From the NCBI RefSeq assembly GCF_000967545.1, contig NZ_JXXV01000012.1, forward strand, positions 62,001-126,000: DNA of 64,000 bases. Reading direction: 5' to 3'. Shown here piece after piece: positions 26,711-35,733 of this stretch (position 1 is the stretch's first letter; every line of letters starts with the position of its first letter). The notes below the pieces were generated by a model. It was not told where the DNA came from, ran no database searches, and worked only from the letters and a program-made list of their open reading frames with translations. The translations under genes were made by a program, and so were the position numbers. The DNA comes from Vibrio galatheae (GTDB taxonomy: Bacteria > Pseudomonadota > Gammaproteobacteria > Enterobacterales > Vibrionaceae).

Positions 26711-28849
26711 ATGTATAAGAAAACTTTCTTGTCAGCTTCAATTGTTTTAGCCCTTGCACCAACTGTTCACGCTGAAGAATTCGCCCTCTTCGATGAAGTT
26801 GTTGTCTCCGCCACGCGGACCGAACAAAGCAAAGCAGACGTTAGCTCTTCTATTGAAACTGTTTCATCAGAGCAAATTGACAATACGCTTTCTACCGATG
26901 TTAAACAAGCTCTTAAGTACACTCCCGGTGTTAACGCACAAGGTAGCGGACGATTCGGTATCTCTGGGTTTAATATCCGCGGTATGGAACAAAGCCGCGT
27001 AAAAGTCATGATCGATGACGTACAACAGCCTGTACCATACAACCCAGGAGCTACGGAGCAAAGAAAGTATCCGAACAGCATCGAAATCGACACACTACAG
27101 GCCATCGAGATAAACAAAGGCCCCTCTTCAACGCTCTACGGCTCTGACGCGCTTGGTGGCGTGGTACTATTTAGAACTAAAAACCCTGATGACGTATTGG
27201 TCACCGAAGGAGATGAGCATCGCTTCGGCATAAAAAGCGGTTACTCATCGGCCAATGAAGAGTTTAAAAACACGCTCACATGGGCAATGCGTCAAGGTAA
27301 GTTTGAATCACTGCTAATGGCGACCTACGCCAATGGTCACGAGACACAAACACATAGCTCAGGTTCTGAGGTTGAAGGCCCAGATCGTGGTGCGGCAAAT
27401 CCGGCAGACAGCGAATTAGGTAACTTACTCGCTAAAGCCTTCTATCAAGCGAATGACTTGCATCGTTTTGGTGTGACAGTCGAGTATTACAACAAGCAGT
27501 ACGACGAAGATGAGTTAAACTACAACGGCTACACAATTATGCCGGGCTTTACCTACACCGATAACTATAATCAGGATACCACTGAACGTCTACGCGTAGG
27601 CGTTTCCCATCAATGGTTGCTCAATTCGGCGATAACAGACAGCCTAGATTGGTCGCTAAACTTCCAAGATTCGAGTTCACTATCTAAAAACTACGATACA
27701 ACCGGGTTCAACGGTGAACGAATGCGTGAGCGTGATTCTAGCGATAAGTCTATTCAGTTCAATGCGCAAGCTTCTAAACTAGCGGAAATGGGCTCTACAG
27801 CACACGAATTCACTTACGGTGTGAACTATGTCTCGACGAAGTTTAATCTGCAAAACACTGACTATAAATACACGCAAGGAACGCAATCTCCCGGCAGTAC
27901 AGGCATTCCTGATGCCGATCTACTGCAATGGGGTTTATTCCTGCAAGACCAAGCTTATTTCTTAGATGATTCCCTAGTGATGACCGCAGGTCTGCGTTAC
28001 GACTCTTTCAGCGCTACACCTAGTACAGACGATGGTTACACTACTGAATACCCAGAAAATAAAGACGATGCACTAACAGCAAAACTTGGTGCTGTGTATC
28101 ACTTAAATGACAACCTCGCCCTGTTTGGTCAGATTAGCCAAGGCTTCAAAGCCCCGACGGTTTACGACTTGTACTATTTCTACAATCAAGGCGCCATCAT
28201 AGAAGCTAACCCGAATCTTAAGTCAGAAAAAAGCCTCTCCTACGAAGCAGGTTTACGTGGTCAAAATGACAGTGCACGATTTGAGCTAACGACTTTCATA
28301 TCTGACTACAACGATTTCATCACGCAAGAGAAAACGGGCGAGCAAGGTGGCAAAGACGTTATTTCCAAGAAGAACCTAGATGAAGTCGAAATCTATGGTG
28401 CTGAATTAAGCTCAACTATTCTTCTAGATAAGGCGTTCAACGCGCCGCAAGGCTTGTACTCACGTTTAGCGGTGGCTTATGCCGAGGGTGAAGACAAGAA
28501 TTCAGGTGACGCGCTGGACTCAGTTGCACCGCTGACCGCTGATATTGGTTTGGGACTAGAACGATCTAGTTATGGTGCGTTAGCTAACGTTAAACTTGTT
28601 GCGCGTAAATCTGATTGGAACAGCGATACCAACGTCGATGCAGCGGGCTACGCTTTAGTCGATCTAACGGCTTACTATCGCCCTATTTCTGATCTAACGC
28701 TGCGTGCTGGCTTGTTTAATGTGCTAGATAAAAAATACTGGCTGTACGATGACCTGTCAGGTAGAGACGCTACGGGAGAAACGTTTAGCATTGATTCCAA
28801 AAGCCAACCGGGTCGAAATTGGGGTGTAACTGTCGATTATCAGTTCTAA
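26711..28849 (+). CDS. hutA: TonB-dependent haem-type receptor, HutA-like
   Basis: A 712-residue outer-membrane receptor. A signal peptide ends at VHAEE, a TonB box is visible as DEVVVSATRTE, the plug domain spans about 35-150 (with ALKYTPGVNAQG and LYGSDALGG), and the beta-barrel ends in Phe (VTVDYQF). FKAP and NPNL boxes, typical of haem receptors, lie near residues 480-505. The His usually found between these boxes in HemR-type receptors is not seen here. Such proteins import haem from host proteins with TonB energy. A Fur-like box precedes it and a LysR gene diverges from it. The HutA name rests on overall likeness and context. Confidence 0.75.
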   Translation: MYKKTFLSASIVLALAPTVHAEEFALFDEVVVSATRTEQSKADVSSSIETVSSEQIDNTLSTDVKQALKYTPGVNAQGSGRFGISGFNIRGMEQSRVKVMIDDVQQPVPYNPGATEQRKYPNSIEIDTLQAIEINKGPSSTLYGSDALGGVVLFRTKNPDDVLVTEGDEHRFGIKSGYSSANEEFKNTLTWAMRQGKFESLLMATYANGHETQTHSSGSEVEGPDRGAANPADSELGNLLAKAFYQANDLHRFGVTVEYYNKQYDEDELNYNGYTIMPGFTYTDNYNQDTTERLRVGVSHQWLLNSAITDSLDWSLNFQDSSSLSKNYDTTGFNGERMRERDSSDKSIQFNAQASKLAEMGSTAHEFTYGVNYVSTKFNLQNTDYKYTQGTQSPGSTGIPDADLLQWGLFLQDQAYFLDDSLVMTAGLRYDSFSATPSTDDGYTTEYPENKDDALTAKLGAVYHLNDNLALFGQISQGFKAPTVYDLYYFYNQGAIIEANPNLKSEKSLSYEAGLRGQNDSARFELTTFISDYNDFITQEKTGEQGGKDVISKKNLDEVEIYGAELSSTILLDKAFNAPQGLYSRLAVAYAEGEDKNSGDALDSVAPLTADIGLGLERSSYGALANVKLVARKSDWNSDTNVDAAGYALVDLTAYYRPISDLTLRAGLFNVLDKKYWLYDDLSGRDATGETFSIDSKSQPGRNWGVTVDYQF

Positions 28850-28868
28850 CTTACCCCGTTCAAAGTAA

Positions 28869-28893
28869 AAGCCAGCATACAAGCTGGCTTTTT
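28869..28893 (+). terminator. Terminator after the haem receptor gene
   Basis: AAGCCAGC and GCTGGCTT arms with a six-base loop, followed by TTTCATTTTT. Confidence 0.85.
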
Positions 28894-28936
28894 CATTTTT
28901 ACTATCAAGAGAAACTAAAAATCAATTCGTTAAATA

Positions 28937-28965
28937 TCAAAAAAGCTCCCTTTTACAGGAGCTTT
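28937..28965 (-). terminator. Terminator of the 25-residue membrane protein gene
   Basis: On the minus strand AAAGCTCC pairs with GGAGCTTT and is followed by TTTTG. It lies about 50 bases after the stop of the small gene. Confidence 0.75.
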
Positions 28966-29015
28966 CTATGGTTTATTCATTAAAAAGAATCGAAAAATTG
29001 GTATGAATAGACCGA

Positions 29016-29093
29016 TTATTTAGCTGTTGTCATCTCTTTTTTAACCATTACTGCTGCAGCAACAATGAAAGCGATGATAAGACCTAATTCCAT
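29016..29093 (-). CDS. Very small membrane protein, 25 residues
   Basis: A 25-codon frame with an AGGGG ribosome site seven bases before its ATG and a terminator after it. It encodes MELGLIIAFIVAAAVMVKK plus a short polar tail: one membrane helix followed by a positively charged end, so it probably sits in the inner membrane with its C-terminus in the cytoplasm. Too short for standard gene finding. Function unknown; such proteins often bind and tune larger membrane proteins. Confidence 0.6.
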   Translation of the reverse strand: MELGLIIAFIVAAAVMVKKEMTTAK

Positions 29094-29295
29094 TACAAAC
29101 CCCTAAAGCAAAGTTGGAAAAACCGAAAAGAAACTGCGGTTATTCTAACACCTGAGATAAACAATGATAGTTTTTAACGAGGTTTTTACGCTTTTTATCG
29201 ACTGAGATCAAAAGTAACCTAATAACGCTCATTTTTATATATTTACATCACGTATTGCTAGGGTTTATGGCTTGGTTATATATGCTAATATTTCG

Positions 29296-29547
29296 CTACT
29301 TTATAGTAACTTTGCCACCGATTATTTTGTAAGCAGGCGCACCTCTAATCAAAGTATCTCGGGCAAACTCGGCCCCACAATTTGGGCAAAAACAGGGCCT
29401 TTGTGTGTGGTCAAACACAATCCGTTCTTTAAAGCATTTGATCAAGGCACCTTTACCGCCTTTACGATATTTAAATAAGGTGGTTTTGCATTTAGAGCAA
29501 AAAATCTCGACGGTTTTAGTCGGTTGTTTCTTGTTGGGCTGAGCCAC
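29296..29547 (-). CDS. Small zinc-ribbon protein
   Basis: An 83-residue protein if it starts at GTG 29547, which has AGGA six bases upstream; an ATG seven codons earlier is possible. Two CxxC pairs form a zinc ribbon: IFCSKCKTT near residue 17 and CFCPNCGAEF near 52. The middle is basic. It overlaps the 3' end of the SgrR-like gene by 32 bases in another frame, so the two are probably translated from one message. It resembles Com-like zinc-finger proteins but I cannot name it. Confidence 0.65.
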   Translation of the reverse strand: MAQPNKKQPTKTVEIFCSKCKTTLFKYRKGGKGALIKCFKERIVFDHTQRPCFCPNCGAEFARDTLIRGAPAYKIIGGKVTIK

Positions 29548-31264
29548 GGTAATCCTCGCTAACAACATTTGTCTGAATCGGCATATCGGGTTTCACCCAA
29601 ACTTTACTGAAATCAAACCAGCCGAGCGCGTTACATTTTGCATTTTGTAATGAGCCGCAATGATCTTTGCTTACTCCCAACCAACAGTGGAACATTGGGA
29701 TAAGTTGCATTTTTTCTACTAGAGACTTACCTAACTGCTGGGCGGGAAAGCTAGCATTTTGTGCCGCTTGCCAATCTTGCACTATTTCCGTCCAATAGGC
29801 GAAATCTGCTTCTTGACTAAGTGCTTCGATATCGCTGCTATTAAGTAACCAACCCGCCAAAGCGTCGTCTCTATTGGTGGTAATGCCCATGGGCTTAACC
29901 CAGATATCGACCTCTGAAGTATCTTCGACGCTTAGGTCATAGTTAATAAACTGCACCGTCAGACCATCCTCTTTCAGCAGGCCTTCAATACACTTCACTA
30001 AGGTTGGAAACATTGGGTGTTGACCATGATATGCGATAGTCACAGTGCGATACGATGGCGGGGATGTATAACCCTGCCTGGTATGATGGTACCAACCCGG
30101 TTTCAATCCGTGAGCAGGCAATACGCCAAGTTCAACGATTTTATCTTGGGGTAGATTCTGAAAAAGGTTTAGCGTAGCTAATTTATGCGTGAAATAATTC
30201 GCCCAATCGTTAGACGCAGCAAGCCCATTTTTCCTATTTAACAACAAATATGTACAGCCGGGGTCCAAATCGACACTTTCAACATAGTTCGCCACTTTTG
30301 GCTTTAAAGGCTTGGTTAAACTTGGAAATATCATCGATGAATGAACATCATCAATGACCCACACTTCTATTTGATCCAATAACGGCCTAAAGCCAAAGTA
30401 GCCGTCATACGCCTGCAACACTAATCGCTTACTATCATTTTGGACAATTTTATACGGACCAGTACCAATCGGAAATAGGTCATGATTGTCTGCTCTACTC
30501 TCTTGAGGAAGCATTATTTTCGCGCAAGACTCCGATAGAAGTAACGGCAATTGGTAGTCATCCCGCTCAAGCTCAATGTCAACAATCAGTTGACTTGGAG
30601 AGCTGACGTTCGCAATATGCGCGAAGAGTTTTCTTGCCTTTAGCGCGAATAGATTGTCGACGACGATTTGCGAAGTGAGTAACTCACCATTATGAAACCT
30701 TACGCTAGGCCGTAAGTAGAAACGCCAGTGCTTCGGCGTGAGCATTTCCCACGAATGCGCAAGATTAGGTTGAAGTTGCTCACTATCGTCGATATAGGTC
30801 AAACCACTGTAAATTTGCTGAACAATATGCAGTTCAGATCGCCTTAACGGAAGCGTTGGATTGAGAGTAGAGAGTGGACGATAGTATGGGAGCCGAACAA
30901 CTTGCTGCCCTTCTTGATGAACGATACCCAAGTAGCTTTCAACCACTTGTGCAAGTTTCGCAGTATCTTGGTCGAGCACTTTAAGTGCCTGACCGATTTT
31001 GCCTTCTTCTAAGTAACGACGCGCAAGGTTTTCACTGACATCAGCGCGACTGCGCTTAAAAATTAGTTGAGATAATTTTCCTCGTCCAGGCGCAGGGTGC
31101 CATTCCAACCAGCCTTCTTCTTCCATTTTGTTGAGGACGATACGTGCATTACGTCTAGTACAAAACAAAATATCGGTAATATCTTCCAATTGGACGCCAT
31201 TGTCTTGGCCTTTATAGTGCTCAAATAGGGTTTCAAATTGAACTCTAAGTCGTGGACTGCTCAT
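29516..31264 (-). CDS. SgrR-like regulator with a solute-binding domain
   Basis: A 582-residue cytoplasmic regulator. The N-terminal winged-helix SgrR_N domain (1-115) holds LEDITDILFCTRRNARIVLNKM, and a substrate-binding-protein domain of the extracellular family 5 type (about 160-480) follows with YSGLTYID and PIGTGPYKI. E. coli SgrR uses this layout to sense sugar phosphate stress and switch on the small RNA SgrS. No SgrS-like RNA is visible next to this gene, so it is more likely one of the SgrR paralogues of vibrios. It heads a pair with the zinc-ribbon gene. Confidence 0.82.
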   Translation of the reverse strand: MSSPRLRVQFETLFEHYKGQDNGVQLEDITDILFCTRRNARIVLNKMEEEGWLEWHPAPGRGKLSQLIFKRSRADVSENLARRYLEEGKIGQALKVLDQDTAKLAQVVESYLGIVHQEGQQVVRLPYYRPLSTLNPTLPLRRSELHIVQQIYSGLTYIDDSEQLQPNLAHSWEMLTPKHWRFYLRPSVRFHNGELLTSQIVVDNLFALKARKLFAHIANVSSPSQLIVDIELERDDYQLPLLLSESCAKIMLPQESRADNHDLFPIGTGPYKIVQNDSKRLVLQAYDGYFGFRPLLDQIEVWVIDDVHSSMIFPSLTKPLKPKVANYVESVDLDPGCTYLLLNRKNGLAASNDWANYFTHKLATLNLFQNLPQDKIVELGVLPAHGLKPGWYHHTRQGYTSPPSYRTVTIAYHGQHPMFPTLVKCIEGLLKEDGLTVQFINYDLSVEDTSEVDIWVKPMGITTNRDDALAGWLLNSSDIEALSQEADFAYWTEIVQDWQAAQNASFPAQQLGKSLVEKMQLIPMFHCWLGVSKDHCGSLQNAKCNALGWFDFSKVWVKPDMPIQTNVVSEDYRGSAQQETTD

Positions 31265-31341
31265 AAAGAGGAAATCTCATTATTGTATGACTAACAGTAA
31301 GTTTCCTCATTTAGCTGGTGCGAATCAAGTTCAGGCAAGAA

Positions 31342-31575
31342 TTATTGGACTTGAATGCCGATTTGCTCAGCAATCTGTTGAATTTGTTGTTCATTATCCA
31401 ACTTAATCGACCACTTAGTTTCACTGCCGTTGGCCGCTATCACATTGGCACCACGGCCAATCAATCCAATCGCATCAATTTGAGCTTGAAGTGTCACCAT
31501 ATACTCGCCTGATAGCTTAATCACGATTTCATGCGACGTGACAATAACTTTACCACCTGTAAATGGGATAACCAC
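31342..31575 (-). CDS. DUF3389 family protein
   Basis: A 77-residue soluble protein starting at GTG 31575, behind an AAGGAG site that lies inside the end of the thioesterase gene. The sequence begins VIPFTGGKVIVTSHEIVIKLSG and ends WSIKLDNEQQIQQIAEQIG, which I recall as the DUF3389 pattern found in Vibrionaceae. Its role is unknown. Coupling to the thioesterase gene is tight, with one base between stop and start. Confidence 0.65.
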   Translation of the reverse strand: MVIPFTGGKVIVTSHEIVIKLSGEYMVTLQAQIDAIGLIGRGANVIAANGSETKWSIKLDNEQQIQQIAEQIGIQVQ

Positions 31576-31577
31576 TA

Positions 31578-32027
31578 TTACTCCTTGCCCTTTTCCAAAC
31601 GCTCACTTTTTGCCTGCTTTACCGCCATCGTTAGCCGGCTTGTACAGACCAATCTCTCACGTTCATCGGTAATGTTGATTTGCCATACTTGAGTTGAAAC
31701 GCCAATATGAATCGGCTTGGCGGTACCAATGACATGCCCACTTCGCATCGATCGAATATGATTGGCGTTGATTTCTAGTCCAACACAGTAACTCCCTTCA
31801 GAGACGCAAAAATTAGCAGCAATAGAGCCCAATGTTTCAGCAAGTACCGCAGAGGCACCACCATGCAGCATACCTAACGGTTGGTGAGTAAACGAACAAA
31901 CTGGCATTGTCGCAGAAATAAAGTCCTCACCAACATCGGTGTAAACGATATTCAAGTGCTCCATTAACGTGTTTTGTGATGTTCTATTGAGTGTTTCTAG
32001 ATCGATCGCTTTTTTCCAAATGGCCAT
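31578..32027 (-). CDS. menI: Hotdog-fold acyl-CoA thioesterase, YdiI/MenI type
   Basis: A 149-residue thioesterase. The hotdog catalytic segment QPLGMLHGGASAVLAETLGS keeps the Glu used by YdiI, and GLEINANHIRSMRSGHVIG plus GVSTQVWQINITDE match the E. coli YdiI sequence closely. YdiI/MenI hydrolyses 1,4-dihydroxy-2-naphthoyl-CoA in menaquinone synthesis and other acyl-CoAs. Extra residues at the C-terminus (KQAKSERLEKGKE) are charged. It is the first gene of a pair with the DUF3389 gene. Confidence 0.85.
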   Translation of the reverse strand: MAIWKKAIDLETLNRTSQNTLMEHLNIVYTDVGEDFISATMPVCSFTHQPLGMLHGGASAVLAETLGSIAANFCVSEGSYCVGLEINANHIRSMRSGHVIGTAKPIHIGVSTQVWQINITDERERLVCTSRLTMAVKQAKSERLEKGKE

Positions 32028-32124
32028 TTTACCTTCCGCTCGTTATCGGTATTACAAGAATTGTAACCTAATGCTATGATGTGTATAGCTTAATTGTAAT
32101 ATTGCGTTTGAAATGGAGAAATCA

Positions 32125-32913
32125 ATGCAAACGTGGTCCAAACTCCTCACTCTTTCGGCTTCTATCGCGCTGTCTGCCTGCTCTTCGTCGCCTACTGGAC
32201 GTAACCAGTTGATCCTATTCTCTGACTCAGACATGAGCAATTTAGGTGCCCAATCTTTTGAACAGATGAAACAAAGTCAAAAAATCAGTAGCGATGAAAA
32301 AACCAATGCTTATGTTCAGTGTGTCGCAAACGCAATTACGCAGCATGTTCCTAAACAAACGGGCTTTACTCAATGGGAAGTGGTGGTATTCGACAGCAAA
32401 CAGGTCAATGCGTTTGCACTGCCTGGGGGGAAAATTGGTGTGTATACCGGGCTACTAGGTGTTGCCGTCAATCAAGATCAGCTTGCGACGGTTATCGGTC
32501 ACGAAATTGCACACGTACTCGCCGACCACAGTAATGAAAGGTTGTCTCAATCTCAACTCGCTAATGCTGGACTGCAAATAACCAATATTGCGCTTGGCGC
32601 TTCCGAATACGCTCAATATCGTGGGGCGACAATGGCTGCACTTGGTTTGGGCGTTCAATATGGTGTTTTGATGCCTTATGGACGAACTCAAGAGTCAGAG
32701 GCCGATATCGTTGGCCTTGAGTTGATGGCAAAGTCTGGTTTCAACCCGAAACAAAGCATCGATTTGTGGAGAAATATGGCCAAAGCATCAGGAGGTTCAC
32801 AACCACCTGAACTCTTGTCCACTCACCCTTCTCACGATACACGTATTAGCGATCTAACAGAGAAAATTAGTTCCCTGCCAAACTATCAAGCGAAACGACC
32901 AAACTGCCAATAA
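32125..32913 (+). CDS. M48-family metalloprotease lipoprotein
   Basis: A 262-residue lipoprotein from ATG 32125, chosen over an ATG four codons earlier because GGAG lies seven bases upstream. The signal ends in LSAC with Cys19. The zinc site is HEIAHVLADH near residue 134 with the third ligand Glu in QESEADIVGLELM. Members such as LoiP/YggG cut misfolded outer-membrane or periplasmic proteins. The PGG motif (ALPGGKIGVYTG) before the active site is typical. It stands alone with a terminator after it. Confidence 0.88.
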   Translation: MQTWSKLLTLSASIALSACSSSPTGRNQLILFSDSDMSNLGAQSFEQMKQSQKISSDEKTNAYVQCVANAITQHVPKQTGFTQWEVVVFDSKQVNAFALPGGKIGVYTGLLGVAVNQDQLATVIGHEIAHVLADHSNERLSQSQLANAGLQITNIALGASEYAQYRGATMAALGLGVQYGVLMPYGRTQESEADIVGLELMAKSGFNPKQSIDLWRNMAKASGGSQPPELLSTHPSHDTRISDLTEKISSLPNYQAKRPNCQ

Positions 32914-32923
32914 CCATTGCAAC

Positions 32924-32949
32924 AAAGGGAGCCTCTGCTCCCTTTTGTT
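32924..32949. terminator. Terminator between the M48 and M50 genes
   Basis: AAAGGGAGC and GCTCCCTTT arms with a CTCT loop, followed by TGTTTG. The two flanking genes are convergent. Confidence 0.85.
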
Positions 32950-32962
32950 TGTTAACCAGTAT

Positions 32963-34045
32963 TTAAGTCCCCAGGATCAAAAGTGGTAGGCTTAGCAACT
33001 GATCGCCCGTCGATGCGAAGAACCAAATAATACCTATCAATGCCGACACTAGGCCTAAATACCAAATCGAAGCAACGATTTGCCCATATCGGTCAAGGGG
33101 CAGCAAATGACTATGATCACGGCCACGCCATTCGATGACAATTTCCAGCATCCCCATGATCAACAAGAAGCCAAATAAAGTTAAGCCAAGGGAATAACTG
33201 AGTACAACGCCACCAGCCGCTGCCGCAGTACACAAAACAATACCGGTAAGGCTATTCATTGAAAAGCTAATGCTCTTCAATACGTGCCCACCATCAAGAG
33301 GTAAAATCGGCAGTAAGTTAAACAGATTCAAAAACGCGTTAAACACCGCTAATCCGGCAAAGAACATTTCACCGGTCACAAGATAGACAAGCAGCAAAAT
33401 GAGCGACAATATCAAACCGTACATTGGCCCCATTATCGAGATCACTACGTCTTGCCAGCGGGTATTGATTTTCTCATCACTGAGAGCTAAACCGCCCAAG
33501 AAAGGAACTAGATAGATGCCTTTGGTTTTCATGCCAAAGTATTTCATCGCCCGGACGTGGCCATATTCATGAAAGACTAAACACGCAACCAAAGCGAGCG
33601 CGAACTGAAAAGAGAACAACCAAGAATAGGCGGCAAGGCTGGCTGATGCGAGTACCACCTTGATCAGCTTGGCACTTTTAAGCGCCTTCATACCCAAAGA
33701 CACTAAACCAATAAGGCTAAACTTACGCTCTGGTTCTGGCTGCGTAAAAGGTGTCTGCTGCTCAATGTCTTTTGTGTTCCTGCGGCCTTGAGAAAGAGTT
33801 TGCTCATTAACGCTTGCGACGTAATCTAAGCTAAATGGCTGCCATACAAGGTTGGTTTCGAGCTTACACACTAGCTCTTGTTCACCATTTAATAATTTAA
33901 ACTCATGGTAAGAAGTGTCACCCCGCTCCGCGCTAGCATCAAGCTGTGAGACCAGTTGATTGTCCCAAAATAGCTTCTGCCAACCGGCCATAGAGCCTTC
34001 AAGTCGCAATGGTTTACCCAAAAACTCGATCGATAGTAATTCCAA
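32963..34045 (-). CDS. M50 (site-2) family membrane metalloprotease
   Basis: A 360-residue protein with a soluble first 125 residues followed by about six membrane helices. The zinc motif HEYGH lies in ACLVFHEYGHVRAMKY near residue 160, and the second signature is NLLPILPLDGGHVLKS near 245, with Asp as the third ligand. Site-2 proteases cut substrates inside the membrane. The N-terminal part does not match a PDZ domain, so it is a non-RseP subtype of unknown target. It stands alone. Confidence 0.85.
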   Translation of the reverse strand: MELLSIEFLGKPLRLEGSMAGWQKLFWDNQLVSQLDASAERGDTSYHEFKLLNGEQELVCKLETNLVWQPFSLDYVASVNEQTLSQGRRNTKDIEQQTPFTQPEPERKFSLIGLVSLGMKALKSAKLIKVVLASASLAAYSWLFSFQFALALVACLVFHEYGHVRAMKYFGMKTKGIYLVPFLGGLALSDEKINTRWQDVVISIMGPMYGLILSLILLLVYLVTGEMFFAGLAVFNAFLNLFNLLPILPLDGGHVLKSISFSMNSLTGIVLCTAAAAGGVVLSYSLGLTLFGFLLIMGMLEIVIEWRGRDHSHLLPLDRYGQIVASIWYLGLVSALIGIIWFFASTGDQLLSLPLLILGT

Positions 34046-34124
34046 CTTCTAACCTATTAATTTGATATAACATGATGTCTAATTATGCCTATCAAGACTA
34101 AAGAGGTAAAGAACGCGTATATTT

Positions 34125-34144
34125 AGTGACGTCGTCACTTTTAT
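34125..34144. repeat. Short palindrome upstream of the phnA-like gene
   Basis: AGTGAC-GTC-GTCACT followed by TTTTATT lies in the 252-base gap before the phnA-like gene. A second weaker pair, AAATCGT and ACGATTT, is at about 34191-34212. They could be operators or a small transcription stop. Confidence 0.3.
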
Positions 34145-34297
34145 TAATTCTCTGATAAGTCTACATTTGTTGTCATTTACAACGCTCAAAATCGTTAAAA
34201 TGACGATTTATCCTCTATATATCCTATACCCCTTTATTTTCGGTGGATAAAGTGGATAATAGCCCGCGTTATTAACACTGATAAATGTGAGTCCAAT

Positions 34298-34855
34298 ATG
34301 TCTTCTGAAGCTACTATGCTAGAACGCTGCCAATCAAAATGTGAACTATGCGCCGCTGACGCACCATTAACGGCATACGCTGTTCCTCCGCACAGCCACG
34401 TGACAGTCGATTACGGAATCATGGTATGTGATAAGTGTTTGGGCGAGATCGATGATCCAAAAGATATTAACCACTGGCGTTGTCTAAATGACAGCATGTG
34501 GAGCCAAGTTCCCGCTGTTCAGGTAACAGCATGGCGTCAACTAACGCGTCTTAACTCAGAGAGCTGGGCACAAGATGCACTAGACATGATGTACATGGAA
34601 GAAGAGCAAATGAACTGGGCAATGACGGGAATGTCTGCTGAAGACAAACCATTCGATTGCAACGGCGTTGAACTGAAAAAAGGTGACGACGTAACGGTAA
34701 TTAAAGACCTGCCAGTTAAAGGGACTAACCAAGTCATCAAGCAAGGCACGGTTATCCGTGGTATCAGCATTGGCGACGATCCTAAGCTGGTTTCTGGTAA
34801 GGCGAATGGCGGTCAATCTATGTACGTTATCGCTGAGTTCTGTCGTAAGAAGTAA
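34298..34855 (+). CDS. PhnA/YjdM-domain zinc-ribbon protein, long form
   Basis: A 185-residue protein. The first part has a zinc ribbon (CELCAADAPL near 15 and VCDKCLGEID near 47), and the last 70 residues form the PhnA domain with DCNGVELKKGDDVTVIKDLPVKG, VIKQGTVIRGI and MYVIAEFCRKK. E. coli YjdM (111 residues), once called PhnA, has the same two parts without the 60-residue helical middle (MWSQVPAVQVTAWRQLTRL). Despite the old name, it has no proven role in phosphonate use. It stands alone with a strong terminator. Confidence 0.85.
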   Translation: MSSEATMLERCQSKCELCAADAPLTAYAVPPHSHVTVDYGIMVCDKCLGEIDDPKDINHWRCLNDSMWSQVPAVQVTAWRQLTRLNSESWAQDALDMMYMEEEQMNWAMTGMSAEDKPFDCNGVELKKGDDVTVIKDLPVKGTNQVIKQGTVIRGISIGDDPKLVSGKANGGQSMYVIAEFCRKK

Positions 34856-34885
34856 TTCGAATCGCGATATCACAGATAAAGCTAG

Positions 34886-34909
34886 GGCGCTCGATTGAGC
34901 GCCTTTTTA
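34886..34909 (+). terminator. Terminator after the phnA-like gene
   Basis: GGCGCTC-GATT-GAGCGCC followed by TTTTTAG. The next gene is convergent and ends 6 bases later. Confidence 0.9.
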
Positions 34910-34914
34910 GTGCA

Positions 34915-35613
34915 TTACTCAATTTTTCCTGCCACCGTTTGTACACGTTCAAAACGGCCAACAGGGGTAATCCAAGCAGCAACGGCGTCAATGTCATTCA
35001 ATCGACCTTGATATGCAAACATCCAATGGCCTTTGCTTGATCTCGATTGCGAACGTTCGACAGCAATGAAGTCATGTTCCAACGTCTTACCTCTATTCTC
35101 GCCAGCTTGTATTTGAGTTGTCTGGTTGTTTGAAAGGAAAATAATGGTCGCGTCTAACGGCTGATCGCTATCGTATTTTAGTTCAAAAGAATTCCCGTTA
35201 CGCACCAATGTCAAACGGCTCGCCAGTGGTTGCTGGTTGGATGGCAAGGCTTTATTGACCCAATTAAAAAAACCTCTCCATTCTTTTCCATCAACCACAA
35301 AACCCGGTGTGTATACGCTGCCTAACACATCATAAGCATGATATAGCCGTTGCAATTGGGAAAATTCTGCTTTGGCAAACTTATCCTCCCAGCCTAAGTA
35401 ATCCCAATAGTCAACATGGTAGACGATAGGGATGATCTCTTGCCACAACCTATCATTGTGTTCAAACTTAGAGATAAATGCATCAGCAGGTGGACAGCTT
35501 GAGCAGCCTTCAGAGGTGAAAAGCTCAACGACCTGAGCGGGTTGCCCCTCATTGGTCCAAATCTGGCCAGAAGTCAGTGTTGATACAACAGATAGAGCAA
35601 TTAGCGCCGTCAT
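34915..35613 (-). CDS. DUF1223 thioredoxin-like secreted protein
   Basis: A 232-residue protein with a short signal (MTALIALSVVSTLTSG) and a DUF1223 domain of thioredoxin-like fold. The CxxC is in VVELFTSEGCSSCPPADAF near residue 37, followed by the family motifs VYHVDYWDYLGWEDKFA and YTPGFVVDGKEWRG. Some members are annotated as periplasmic or secreted redox proteins. Its substrate is unknown. It stands alone, convergent with the phnA-like gene. Confidence 0.85.
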   Translation of the reverse strand: MTALIALSVVSTLTSGQIWTNEGQPAQVVELFTSEGCSSCPPADAFISKFEHNDRLWQEIIPIVYHVDYWDYLGWEDKFAKAEFSQLQRLYHAYDVLGSVYTPGFVVDGKEWRGFFNWVNKALPSNQQPLASRLTLVRNGNSFELKYDSDQPLDATIIFLSNNQTTQIQAGENRGKTLEHDFIAVERSQSRSSKGHWMFAYQGRLNDIDAVAAWITPVGRFERVQTVAGKIE

Positions 35614-35689
35614 TCCCAGTTCCTAGTCGGTAATGCTTACATATCAATACTGACCGCTCTGGTAAGAATTTACTTTCGCTCTAAAACAA

Positions 35690-35712
35690 AAAACGCCAGC
35701 AAACTGCCAGCG
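35690..35712 (-). terminator. Terminator after the 63-residue gene
   Basis: In the minus-strand RNA, CGCUGGC pairs with GCUGGCG (two G-U pairs) and is followed by a run of six U. The arms pair poorly on the plus strand, which supports minus-strand use. Confidence 0.7.
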
Positions 35713-35733
35713 CTTTTCAATTCGTTATCGAGA

